Below, in pieces: positions 55,101 through 64,000 of a DNA stretch of 64,000 bases. Under the pieces are notes generated by a model. It was not told the DNA's origin. It searched no databases and worked only from the letters and a program-made list of their open reading frames with translations. Origin of the DNA: Euglena gracilis (Eukaryota; Euglenida; Euglenophyceae; Euglenales); contig CP154954.1 in NCBI GenBank assembly GCA_039621445.1, forward strand, positions 10,063,521 through 10,127,520, written 5' to 3'. The position numbers and the translations under genes were made by a program. Position 1 is the stretch's first letter. Each line of letters starts with the position of its first letter.

Positions 55101-56515
55101 ATTTTTTTTCATGAATGCAGCGTGGGCAAACTTGCGGTTTTGTGCCGTATGTTTGTTCCCTTTCTTGTTTGTCTTCGACTGTTGCAACATTTGCTTTGCG
55201 GAGCACTGCCCACAACATTATCAGCCCCCTTCTCGACCAGCGGACGCGGGAAAAGGTGCGCATCCTGGGCAGCAACTACCACCTGGCCCTCGAGAAGGTC
55301 ATTGCTCCCGCCCAGTTGCCTCTCAGGAGGCACCCTTTTGGCCAGACTGCCTCCACACCGTTGCCATACAGAACACCTCCATCCCAATCACCAGCTTGTT
55401 GGTGCTACCACACTGAGTCTCTAAACTGTCCACCTGGAGGGATTGCTATCTTTGCCTCCACAATTGAGGAACAAAACTCGGAGCCATCCTTCTGTAAGAA
55501 GACACTTGCTTTTAAATAATCATAATAATTTAAAGGTCACATACACTGTTTAACCATTTCATTAAGAAAACTCAGGAAATTAATCAGCATTACCCCTGAT
55601 TTTTATCATATAATGTCATGTTGCGTACATCTGTTGCTCGGTGAGCTTTTCTTAATGAGCTGGACAAAGTCTGTAAGCCACGATATTCTTTTTCCGCTTG
55701 AAGACCCAGCCATGTGTCACTTTGAGCTTTGAGGTTCAGGGATGCGGTGAAAACAGGAAAGTTCACAGACTAAATGCCTAAATCTTACAGGGTGGGCAAA
55801 ATTGGGGGGGAAATTGGAAACTTCATGCCGGAGGGTGAAACTGGTTAGAAAAAAATACTAAAAATAACTACTAAAACTACACTGTTATGGTGAAATTTTG
55901 GTATTTGACCAAAATTTGATTGAAAATGGCCCGAAAATGACAAAAAATGTCTATTTTGGCAAAGATTTACCTTTTGTGGCATTTTTGAGGCAAAATAGCC
56001 AGATTTTGTGTTCAGTGCCGCAATGAAAAAACAGGGGGGGGGTCGACAATAAACGGTCGAATAATTTTTTTTTGTTGCAAAAAACCATTTTTTTTCAGGT
56101 TCAAAATTTTCCGAGCCTATTTTACGATATTTTTTTTGCCGTAATTTTTGTCTACCATCTAATTAATACTCACTTGAACTCTCGCCCTAACCCTTATTTT
56201 TTCCAGAAGCTTAAAATAAACCCTCGATTTCCTGATCACCCCTTCGGCTTAAAGTCTGTTTAACTTTTTTTGATTTATATAATTTCATTTTTTCTTTTTT
56301 TATACCACATTCATTTTAATACGATGAGAAAATAATGACAGATGACAGGCTAATTCATTTTTGAATGGTTTTTTATTGTAGTCTACATTTGGTAATATTT
56401 TATACACAAACATTTCTGTTTGAAAATTTCCAACAGTTTTTGTGGCTTCTGGTGCCTCCTGCCACCGATCTTCCTTGGGGGCGAGTGCGAGTGCCCCGGG
56501 GGCTGTGTGCCATGA
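48868..56515 (+). CDS. SEC14-type (CRAL-TRIO) lipid-transfer protein, eleven exons
   Basis: SEC14 proteins bind phosphatidylinositol or other lipids in a closed hydrophobic pocket and couple lipid exchange to signalling and trafficking. Exons: 48868-49104, 49656-49781, 50580-50637, 51003-51107, 51260-51331, 53084-53216, 53609-53689, 54430-54470, 54854-54918, 55213-55320 and 56464-56515. The N-terminal CRAL_TRIO_N helix region has RRYLGARSWDIDRASRML and TLAWRAENKMDTL. The lipid-binding domain has GNPVFIERTG, FTYVLDLKGYKL, ENDKRHYP, CHAFVVNAPSIVTVAW, PLLDQRTREKVRILGSNY and the ending LPPIFLGGECECPGGC, as in plant SEC14 homologues. Introns 1, 2, 4, 6 and 7 are GT-AG; introns 3, 5, 8, 9 and 10 are not. 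Start: ATG 48,986 or 48,989 is possible, but the frame is open further 5'. Confidence 0.88.
49656..49781 (+). CDS. SEC14 exon 2
   Basis: Acceptor GTTCACAG, donor GGGCCG|GTGTGT with CGG split. Reads VDPLPKFLQDATFRHTVFRR, then YLGARSWDIDRASRMLG, the CRAL_TRIO_N signature. Confidence 0.85.
50580..50637 (+). CDS. SEC14 exon 3
   Basis: Acceptor CTCCCACAG after a 12-nt C run. Reads TLAWRAENKMDTLPFLPAP. No GT follows in any frame for the required join. CCC (50,635-50,637) is shared with 51,000-51,002 at the next exon, giving LPAPDGFSRGYHLD. Confidence 0.8.
51003..51107 (+). CDS. SEC14 exon 4
   Basis: Reads DGFSRGYHLDPHSDLYGREL, then RSDPVTDRFLQQIQK. Donor CAGAAG|GTCCGC in phase 0; the next exon begins VYHGTWHMWDREG. 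Confidence 0.8.
51260..51331 (+). CDS. SEC14 exon 5
   Basis: Acceptor TTGCCAG. Reads VYHGTWHMWDREGNPVFIER, then TGYS, the conserved D-x-x-GNPVFIERTG segment. The 3' edge lacks GT. CC is shared with 53,082-53,083; the true edge may lie a few codons either way. Confidence 0.8.
51935..52350. repeat. CCCCAAATATAAAACCCC / GGGGTTTTATATTTGGGG modules
   Basis: At least seven copies in both orientations around GATTTCAAGGTC and CGCTTCGCG, forming nested foldbacks inside SEC14 intron 5. Confidence 0.8.
52765..52992. repeat. GTG(T/C)GGCACG minisatellite
   Basis: Roughly 10-bp units GGCACGGTGT and GACACGGTGC with 20-30 bp higher-order periodicity, in SEC14 intron 5. A related CACGTGCACC/GTGCACCG cluster is at 61,978-62,036. 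Confidence 0.85.
53084..53216 (+). CDS. SEC14 exon 6
   Basis: Reads MVRIGKEAAKERGTGTSFEE, then EILHGHLLSMELGLHLTKLQ, the helix before the beta-sheet. Donor GCTCC|GTATGT in phase 1. An AG at 53,072-53,073 would add three residues (PRA). Confidence 0.8.
53609..53689 (+). CDS. SEC14 exon 7
   Basis: Acceptor CTGTCAG. Reads RPIFQFTYVLDLKGYKLSHL, the central D-L-K-G strand of the lipid pocket. Donor CTCCG|GTGTGA in phase 1. Confidence 0.9.
54430..54470 (+). CDS. SEC14 exon 8
   Basis: Acceptor TTGTTGCAG. Reads ALKVIIENDKRHYP, matching the family helix that ends in YPE. After CCG comes ATTCGCC and no GT for about 90 nt. CG is shared with 54,852-54,853. Confidence 0.8.
54854..54918 (+). CDS. SEC14 exon 9
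   Basis: Reads AETTCHAFVVNAPSIVTVAW, the conserved NAP strand. At its end CCCA (54,915-54,918) is repeated at 55,209-55,212 before exon 10; joining there reads VAWAHNIISPLLD. Confidence 0.85.
55213..55320 (+). CDS. SEC14 exon 10
   Basis: Reads NIISPLLDQRTREKVRILGS, then NYHLALEKVIAPAQL. TGCC (55,317-55,320) is repeated at 56,460-56,463 before the last exon. A GT at 55,298 (GAGAAG|GTCATT) could be an alternative donor, but it loses the natural IAPAQLP reading. Confidence 0.85.
55523..56440. other. SEC14 last intron
   Basis: AT-rich with no exon or notable repeat apart from a G run at 56,034. Ends near TTCCAACAG/TTTTTGTGG; the AG at 56,435-56,436 is in the wrong frame for the protein. Confidence 0.5.
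56464..56515 (+). CDS. SEC14 last exon
   Basis: Reads PIFLGGECECPGGCVP and stop TGA 56,513-56,515. The LGG-x-C-x-C-x-GGC ending is the expected C-terminus of plant-like SEC14 domains, so the protein ends with the domain and no GOLD or other domain follows in frame. Confidence 0.88.
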
Positions 56516-56545
56516 GGTGCCTTACCCCAGGGAGGGGCAAAATAT

Positions 56546-56690
56546 GCACCGTGCAGTTTTTGCAGTTTTTTTTTGCAGTTTTCACGTTTTGGGGTTTTTG
56601 CAGTTTTTTTTTGCAGTTTTTTGCAGTTTTTTGCAGCTTTTTTTCTGAAAAAACTGCACACGTGCAGTTTTTTGCAGTTTTTTTTTATTC
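56546..56690. repeat. TTTTTTGCAG tandem repeat, copy 1
   Basis: Iterated TTTTGCAGTTTT units (about ten) just after the SEC14 stop. The same unit recurs at 57,731-57,815. The unit contains a T tract plus CAG, that is, repeated acceptor-like sequences. Confidence 0.85.
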
Positions 56691-56699
56691 CAGTTTTGA

Positions 56700-57928
56700 G
56701 GAAACCTGAGGTGCTCATTTTTTGGTGCTCTGCGCCTTGTTACGCTGGATTATATTGTTTGAAGGATGTTTCTCAGGAAAAGTCTCTCTGAAAAAATCTC
56801 TTGATGAGTTGTGTTGTCTACAGTAATCCCACCAGTTGTCTTGCCCCCAACTTTCTTGCCAACTGCCTTGCCTCTCGACACAACAGAAGTTGTTGTTGCC
56901 ACGATTTCAAAAAACACATTGTTTCGGTGACAACGCCACCATTACTCCCCAACCAAAATTGCTCCATCTCCATCTTGTGCATGTGGTGACAGATGTCACG
57001 ATGCTTATTTTGGCAATCGTCATTTGCACACTCCTGAGCAGATTCAACTAATTATTTGGGATTCCAGGGGACTAAATCCAAAAACTGTTTTTTTTTGTGC
57101 AAATTTTGGTTGAAGTTGGAGTTGAAGATTGCGAGATTCGTGGAGACGCAAAGGAGCACACGCTCCTGAAGAAGATTGGGTCTTGTCCCAAGCATTTTGG
57201 CCAAACATCACACAAGCCAAATGCTTCAAAGAAGTCTTTTTTATTTGCAAGAAACTCCCAGACCATTTGGCAATCTCCTAAAGACAGTGTTCAAAGTTTG
57301 TGATGGTTGTTGTAGATTTTTTTTTAGTTTTGTAGGTTTTTTGCATCGTGACATGGGTGAAGTTCACCAGGTGATGGACCGAAAGTTCCAAAACTGAACA
57401 TCCCATGCAAGAATTAAAAGCATAGAAAATTTCTGCATATGGGCATGTGCATTTTTTCCATATTTAGCCGTTTTTTATGGGCAAGGCCGTCACAAGCTTT
57501 GGTGCAGGAAAACCAGTGTGAACCAGCAACCAAAACAAACACATGACTTGCATTTCAATGCATGAAAACCCATGTACAGTGTACCTTGATCGATTGCTTT
57601 CATTTTTATTGTCATCAGCTCCAAAGCTGTGCAAAAGTTAGGTGAATTGGGGCGTTCTCGTGTGGTCACAATTTACGTTGTTTTGCATATGCACACCATT
57701 TCAGCTTGTTTATTGTTATTTTTTGTTGATGTGCAGTTTTTTTGCAGTTTTTTGCAGTTTTTTTTTGCAGTTTTTTTTGCAGTGCAGTTTTTGACCTGCC
57801 CGTGTGCAGTTTTTGCCCCCCCCCCCCCCTGCTTACCCCCTTTCACTGTACAAAAGCCTCAGCCACCCTGTTGGCTTGATGTCTCGCACACCCCCCTCTC
57901 ATCCACAGCATCTTTTTTGGCTGACCAG
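56700..57928. other. no confidently supported exon
   Basis: A frame at 57,109-57,240 (VEDCEIRGDAKEHTLLKK) looks protein-like but has no clear splice sites. The rest is AT-rich. The second TTTTGCAG array is at 57,731-57,815. Confidence 0.35.
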
Positions 57929-58087
57929 GATTGGCACTGCAAAAGCAAGGACGGATATGCAAGTTTCACAATTGGCCAGAATTTTTGCAGGAATGTAAAG
58001 AGTGATTTCGAACCTTTGGCTATCAGTCATTTTACAACTCTAAAAGGCAGTGAATGCTGGAGAGATTGTCATTCCACATCTCGAGAG
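57929..58087 (+). CDS. candidate Cys-rich exon
   Basis: Fifty-three codons, phase 0 at both ends, between CTGACCAG and GAG|GTGAGT, the strongest donor match in the window. Reads DWHCKSKDGYASFTIGQNFC, then SECWRDCHSTSRE. The cysteine spacing suggests an extracellular domain. Family not recognised. Confidence 0.45.
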
Positions 58088-58751
58088 GTGAGTCTCTGAA
58101 TTTCCTCATTTTTCCAACAAACACCCAATAAAAAAACCCCCGAACAAAAACACCCCAAAAAAACACCATAAAAAAACACAAAAATTCAATGTCCTTCCCT
58201 CCCCCAAAAAATGTTTCCTCCAAACTCAAAACAGCAACTCGACAGGTGGGGATGAAAACAGCCCCGCAACCAAAACCAAGTTCCGAGGTAGTTGCCCCCC
58301 CCCCCCGGGGCAAACCTGTTTGACGGCCAACACAGCCCATGGCCACCCCAACAAATTCCCCTCTGGGCCGAAAAACCAGCCCCCCCCACCTCTCGGTGTG
58401 ACCTCTGGTTTCAAACGGAAGAGCAATTTCCCGAACCCCCATTTGTGGTCAAAGTTTGGGGGGAAAAAACACAAAAAATCACACATTTCCCCAAAAATTC
58501 ATGTCTCCATTTCCCCAAAAAATGTTTCTCAGTGCTTCTTCGACGTGGGTGGGGATGGGGAATCGCAGACTCCGGCAAGAGTGATGTTGCCGACAGGGGG
58601 GGGGGGGCATTTTCGACCTGATTATTGTGGTGCTCCAGCCCTCCGAAAATGGTCCTCTTCAGGGGAATTTGGGGTCTGGGCCAAAAAACCGAGTCAGTCA
58701 CTCGGTCACTCTGAAAAACCAGCCCCCCCCCCCCGGGGGGGGGTAGGCCAG

Positions 58752-58818
58752 TGTGTCGGGCGTTGCATGGACCCCAACGTTGTGCATTCCACCGGAACCT
58801 GGAATACGAGTACCTACG
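58752..58818 (+). CDS. candidate exon following 57929-58087
   Basis: After TAGGCCAG the phase-0 frame reads CVGRCMDPNVVHSTGTWNTS and then TY, with TACG|GTGGGT as donor. Phase agrees with the previous candidate exon and adds two more cysteines. A competing frame reads HRNLEYEYLRWV. Confidence 0.35.
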
Positions 58819-58849
58819 GTGGGTTGCGTCCACACCTCTGGTGGGAGGC

Positions 58850-61424
58850 GCTGGGGAGGGGGGGGGTTGGCCGACTTCCAGTCTGCTTGGCCCTAAGGCG
58901 CCCCGGATGCCCAGCGTCAGGGCGTGCCCATCTGCCCTGCCCACCCGGAGCCGTCGCTGTCCCTGTGATGCCCCACGTGACCCCTTTGCCGCCACACCGG
59001 CTGCCACTGTGGCGGCCCCCATTGGCCCCGGGGCAACCCGTTTTCCCTTCCAGGGAGCTGCAAACCACGGACGATTTTTCCATTTTTGTTTCGTCCCCCC
59101 CCCCCCCCCGGCTTTTTATAACTGATTTTGTGGCCTCTCCAAGTGAAACCCTTTGCATGCTTCTGACTGGTTTGTGCATAACATGGTGTTCCCCCAGCAA
59201 TTTTTTTGTGATAATGTTTTCCTCAAAGTAGACGGCACGCAAAACACAAAATCACCAAAAATACAAATAGATTTAAAACTGCGAGTTCAAGTTTATGCAT
59301 TTTGAGGGGGGCCGGGTGTGACAACGTTTTCGTGCCCCTGTCGCTTTCCCTTGTAGGCCCTCGTCCCTTGCCTCGCCCCAAACCTTCGAAAGGCGACCCC
59401 ATGTGCAGCGCATGCCTCAGGTTGCTGGGGCAGCCAACTCTGGCCGGCACTGGCCCCTACCCTCATTGCTGATGACGCAGAATTCAGCTGAGTCAGTGTT
59501 CACTCATTTGTGCCGACCCCAACCCAAATCCAACCCCCTGAAACCCTAACCCCCGAAACACCTGACCCCCCCCCCCCAAATAAGATCCCCTGTGATTTTC
59601 AGAAAAGCTCCAAAGCAACCCCCACTAAAACTATTAAAATCCCAAAATGGGTGACATTCTGACCTTTTATTTTTTCTGTGTCAAATTTGCCATTTTTTTT
59701 CCGGATGATTTTTGTTCATTGCAACGTGTTTGTTTTGTTCCTGTTTGTTTTGGACCTATTTGCAAGGCTTTTTTTCGGCTGAAACCTTCAGAAAAAATTA
59801 AAAAAGAAACCCCCAATTAAGACCCCAATATGGTCCAAAGAATCACCCGATTTGACTTTTGGAGGGGATTTTATGTCTTGGGCCAACCTTCTTTCACGAT
59901 ACTTGGCGACAGCGGCATACAGGATAGGCTCCTCCCCGCGAAGAGGGGCTGCTACAGCCCGCCCAAATTGCACCGCTGCAACAATGCCAGCTCAGTCAGC
60001 TCACGCCTTTTTCGTTGCTGGGCCAGCCAAAACGCGCTTTGCATCAAAATTTTTTTGATGCAAAGCGCCTGAAGTTTTTTGAAAAGGTGGTCAAAAATTG
60101 TTAATCACAATGTGATTTTGAGGGGTTTGTGGGAGGGGGGTTTGGTGTTGCTGCTTGCTGTTCCTTGCCACAGTGCTTGGTCGCCCTTTTTCCTTTCCTG
60201 TGTTTTTTGTTGTTGTTTTGGCTCCTCCCCCTCCAGCACCCTCACCCTGCTCGTTGGCCTAAATTTTCAGCCCTAGCCCAGCAACTCTTAAAGAGAATCT
60301 GTATGGTTGGGTGGGTCGAGCACACAAAACCCATTTTTTTTCCAGTGACCGGTGCGAAGCGCCGGAATTTTTTTGGGACCCCCAAAAATGGCCAAAAATG
60401 CCCGTTTTTGGCCATTTTTGGGAATTTTGGAACAAAAGCAGCCAAAAACCTATTAAAAACCTCATTTCCACCTCTTTCATCAATTTTTTTTCCAGTTGGG
60501 GGGACCCCCGACCCCCCCCCCCCCCGGGGGAGGGGGGTCTAGGTAGTCCATTTTTTCCAGTGCCTAGCCGATTGGCTAGCCAGTAGCCAGTAGCCAGTAG
60601 CCAGTACCCCCCCCCCCCCCCGGAGGTCCTTAAGCAAAAGCCTGGCAGGCACCCCCCCCCCCCCGGGGTCGGATGGGGTGCTATGGGGCGCCTGCCCCTA
60701 GCACCTCCCCTGTGGGGCACCCGACTAAGCACAAGCCTGCAACTGATATGTGTTTGTGCACGCATTTGCGCCGCAAACAAATTTGTGTGTGTGTGCCGAG
60801 GCTCGCACAAACATACTGTTTTGAAGTGAATGTTTAAATGTTGTGCCCATAAACAAAATTTGTTTGTGCGCGCAAATGTACGCACCAACAGGCCTATCAC
60901 GTCCAAAAAACCATGTAGGGTTGTGGTAATCACCAGTGTCCTTCAACATGAGCATGTTGCTGTTGCACTCCATGAACTTCCCTCTTTTTTTTCCCACTCC
61001 TGGGGGAGGTCCCAGGGGTTTCGAGGTGCGGAGCCCATTTTTCTAGACCTCCCAAAGACATCATTTTCTGCCAAAGTCCTAGGGGTACACCCCCAAAAAC
61101 AGAATTTTGCTCATTTTTTTTTGCGTTCTCCTGTCACTGTGTTTTCAAACCTCCCAGAGCCACACAGCCGAAACAAAAGTATTTATTTATTTTTTTTATT
61201 TAATTTGTGCATATGCGCAAACCAACACGAATAAATGCGAATCCAGCCGCCTAAGAAAGCCCCCCTTTTTTAGGCATTTTCATCTGGGTGGCTCATTGGC
61301 CCCCTAAGACCATTGGTGTCTACCTCGATGTCCTGAAGTTTGCCCCTTGGTCCACTGTGCTTTCATCCCAGACTTGAACGGCATTTGCAACATTCCATCC
61401 GCCCCCACCCCTACCTTTTCCCAG
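58850..61424. other. no supported exon; C-run modules
   Basis: Contains C-run blocks at 59,090-59,115, 59,560-59,580 and 60,500-60,670. The last carries CCAGTAGCCAGTAG iterations and the TTTTTTCCAGTGCCTAGCC module. No exon that I can support. Confidence 0.4.
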
Positions 61425-61539
61425 GCAAGCCTCTCAACAGAATGCTCTCCTCTCTGTCGCTGCCCTGCGGTGCCGATGTGCGGGTTGAGTGGACGGGCTC
61501 CAGAGCGGCTCGGACGGCGTGCAGGCGATTGTCGTGTTT
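61425..61539 (+). CDS. candidate exon, frame uncertain
   Basis: After TTTTCCCAG the GC-rich sequence is open in two frames: KPLNRMLSSLSLPCGADVRV followed by EWTGSRAART (phase 1), or LSTECSPLCRCPAVPMCGLS (phase 0). The first agrees in phase with the 58,818 donor. Extent of the 3' side unknown. Confidence 0.3.
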
Positions 61540-61977
61540 AGCCGAAGGTTGGGGTGGCATACCTTCCTTGGATGGGTGTGCTTCTTATGGTTGCATTGGA
61601 TTGCATACAAGCATAGGAATATAGGAATATAGGAAATATAGGAAATATGGGACAAAATAGTGCGCAGGCTCGGCGACTGTATTTTTGAATTGGTCTGTCA
61701 CACGCTATCGTCAAGTGCTTTTACCAGAGACTGATTTCCAGAAATAAATACAGATATTCAGGCCAACAATCAGCAATTTCCCCCCCAGTTTCTTGTCTTT
61801 TTTTTCCCCTGGGAATTTCATTCCTGAAGTTTAGTTGTTGTGGTCGTTGGGATTTGGCTGTTTGGAGGCACCATTGGCCGAGTCGGCCCGGCAGACCGGG
61901 GCCAACCATGGCCGACTTTTCAGACCCGTAGGTGGGGTCACGACCAGGACCGGCGGGGGGGGGGGAGGATGCTGCCA

Positions 61978-62036
61978 CACCACGTGCACCACGTGCAGCA
62001 CCATGTGCACCGCGTGGCGCAGCGTGTGCACCGTGT
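61978..62036. repeat. CACGTGCACC/GTGCACCG cluster
   Basis: Short degenerate tandem similar in composition to 52,765-52,992. A further echo, GTGCAGCACATGGTGCAC, is at 62,314-62,350. Confidence 0.6.
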
Positions 62037-62049
62037 GGGAAATTTCACT

Positions 62050-63072
62050 CGTTTCCAGTATTCCTCTAATTTTTCTTTCATTTTGGCCACCTTTAACCGC
62101 CTCTAACCTCCTTGTTCCATCGTCGGCTACTTGTTGCCATTTTTTTTTGGTGTTTTTTTCTGCCTTATTTGGTGTCTTTTTCCATTTGAATCATTTTTTT
62201 TCATGCTACTGTTGGTAATTTTATGGTGATTGTTTTGCAATTTTAACAATATTTCAATTTTGAACCTTTTTTAGCTTTTTTTTTTTTGCCTGTTGCGGTG
62301 GTTGCAGATAACGTGGCACGGAGTGCAGCACATGGTGCACTTGCGGTGCCATGGGGTGCACACGGTGCCGCGAACCATTTGTCCGCCAAATTGTTGGAAG
62401 TGAGTGTGAAGCCTTTCTCCCCTGTTCCTTTCTACCCTACCCCTTGGTGCAAGGACTCTCCCTCTCCCCATTCTCTGATTTCTTGTTTGCACTGCAAGTG
62501 AATCATAAAGGGAATGAGCGCCTGCTGCGGTTCGAAAACAGAATAAAGTGTAGCTGAAGATCAATGAAGTTAAAATAATGGCATTGTTGATCAGGAAGAG
62601 CCTCCACAGGGCGATGGAATTTCCACAGACAATGTGTCAAGTCTTTTTACAGCCAGCACCTGCACCCCAGCTGGGCTGCAGACCTACCTTTTGTCTGAGG
62701 TTCTTTTTTTTTTTGATTGGCATGGTGCAATTTGCATGTGATTTGTAAACCAGCAAGACAGTGCTGGTTGAAGCCATTCTTTGGTGGTAATATGTGCTAA
62801 TAGAGTGGGAACACAAGAACAGCAAGTTGGAATGGCGCGCGATTGCTCAGATGGAGCAAGTTTCGAAGGATGCAAAATGGCGAAATTGGTTTCAAACCCA
62901 AATGGCCAAAATTGCTTGAAAGTTGTTGGAAAAATGGCTCACCGTGGAAAAAATGGCAAAATTGCAAGACGGGCTAAAGCTGGTCCTCTAGGGATGAATT
63001 GGCTGTTGAAGAGATGACAGCCTTCGAAGACAATGTAGCTTCTTATTCCTTCCTTTAAATCTTTTTTTTCAG
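62050..63072. other. no supported exon
   Basis: T-rich sequence. An open frame at 62,880-63,017 rich in Lys/Gly is not convincing. Ends in CTTTTTTTTCAG, a strong acceptor for the next candidate exon. Confidence 0.4.
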
Positions 63073-63152
63073 AATTTTTGCATGAAAATACTGCAGTTGA
63101 TTTTCTCGTTATTGAAGCTGGAAAAACAGTGCTGGCTGGACCTGGGAGACAG
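63073..63152 (+). CDS. candidate exon
   Basis: Strong TTTTTTTTCAG acceptor and AGACAG|GTGTTT donor. Reads FLHENTAVDFLVIEAGKTVL, then AGPGRQ. The final part (GTGCTGGCTGGACCTGGG) recurs imperfectly at 63,502-63,523, resembling the direct-repeat intron edges seen in other genes. Family not recognised. Confidence 0.45.
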
Positions 63153-63159
63153 GTGTTTT

Positions 63160-64000
63160 TTTTTTAGCCTTGGACCCCGGGGGGGGGGAAGGGCAGGGTG
63201 GGTGGGTCCAGACGAGCCTCCCCCCCCCGGGGGGGTTGCCCAGGGGGGGGGGATAGTTTTTGGCGCCAAAGGCGCCGAATTTTTTTTGAAAGGTGCTATT
63301 TTTAGCATTTTCCGCGATTTTTGGCCTTTTCAGGGAAAAGTGGGTTGGGTCTCCGAGACCCCCCCGGGGGGGGGGGGGGGGGGGGCCCCCAGGGGGGGGG
63401 GGGTGGGGGGGGGCCCCCCCTCCCCCGGTCTTAAAAAAACCCCTGCTGGGAGAGGGGGCTTCCGCCATCCGACTGGCAGGTGTTGACCAGAAAAAAAAAA
63501 CGGTGCTGGCTTGCTGGACCTGGGCGGGGGGGGGGGGGAGGGAGGGGTCCGGCTTGAGAAATTCCCTGGAATGGGGGCATAGGTTTACGATGTGGCTGAA
63601 GGCATCAAAAAGTCAAGTAATTGAATTTCCGAATATTCAAAATATTGTGTGACAAACAAGAGTAAAAAATATGTCCCATTGTGTGACAAAAATTCCCAGA
63701 GCCCTGACCGCAAAAAAATGTATGAGAATGCCACAAATATCATTGTGTGGCTTTGAATCATGATTCTTCTGAATTGACATACCCTTCTCAACCTCTGGCC
63801 AATTATTTGCCGGGCCAGGGCCGGCCATGGCTAGAACACCAAATTCGGAATGAACCATGGACCTATTAGGAGCCATTAGGGACCACATTTGCACAGTGGC
63901 CTGGGGCTGCTGAAGCTCTTGCAGTCCCATCACCGCCAGTTGGCCATCCCAGTCGGCAGGGCTTTTGCCGATAGCTAAGGTGCATTTATTACCATTCGAA
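63160..64000. other. window end: C/G runs, then no supported gene
   Basis: C/G runs at 63,178-63,430 include GGCGCCAAAGGCGCCGAA. The rest is AT-balanced with no exon that I can support. Confidence 0.4.

Noticed and set aside
61340-61424. GOLD-like domain following the SEC14 domain
   Set aside because: The SEC14 protein ends at TGA 56,513 with a family-typical C-terminus, and the 61-kb exon frame is not fixed.
1-64000. Bacterial or organellar origin, tRNA, rRNA, CRISPR
   Set aside because: Spliced genes, long introns and triplet arrays; no cloverleaf, rRNA core or spacer array was seen on reading.

Overview
This is a window of a large, repeat-rich eukaryotic genome, most likely from a protist alga. 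The evidence is spliced multi-exon genes with short GC-rich exons, long introns full of C and G runs, kilobase microsatellites, and a GC-rich non-LTR retrotransposon whose reverse transcriptase resembles those I associate with dinoflagellate genomes. That placement is an inference and is weak. I see no rRNA, tRNA, CRISPR array or bacterial-style operon. Recognisable host genes are all on the plus strand.

Layout: (1) 1-5,690 is mostly repeats: the 3' tail of a retroelement ORF (2-169), a 24-bp minisatellite, a 43-bp-arm hairpin, a 32-bp tandem array and the first copy of a palindromic C-run element. (2) 5,697-21,974 is a ten-exon gene for a CPBP/CAAX-type intramembrane metalloprotease. Its 8-kb first intron holds a minus-strand retroelement fragment and many dispersed palindromes. 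(3) 23,258 to about 28,700, perhaps to 30,300, has exons of an unrecognised protein that starts with a signal anchor. A 214-bp TA-flanked MITE lies at 24.5 kb. (4) 31,937-36,108 has about nine exons of an unrecognised gene. (5) 36,385-47,799 is a (CCA)n array of more than 3 kb in total, split by an 8.2-kb non-LTR retrotransposon (37,923-46,157) in the same orientation. (6) 48,868-56,515 is an eleven-exon SEC14/CRAL-TRIO lipid-transfer protein gene, readable to its stop codon. It could be the 3' part of gene (4), with the repeat and retrotransposon in one large intron. (7) 56.5-64 kb has scattered candidate exons of at least one further gene.

Two things stand out. First, the retrotransposon sits cleanly inside a (CCA)n microsatellite, ending in an A-rich tail that abuts the repeat, which suggests insertion specificity for that repeat. 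Second, reading the protease and SEC14 genes by protein continuity shows ordinary GT-AG introns mixed with introns that have no usable GT-AG pair. In many of the latter the two exon edges share a short direct repeat of 2-5 bp, and in one 81-nt intron 11 bp, so the splice point is ambiguous. This looks like intron birth by insertion with target-site duplication, or a non-conventional intron class. Both claims rest on reading alone and need transcripts and more copies to test.
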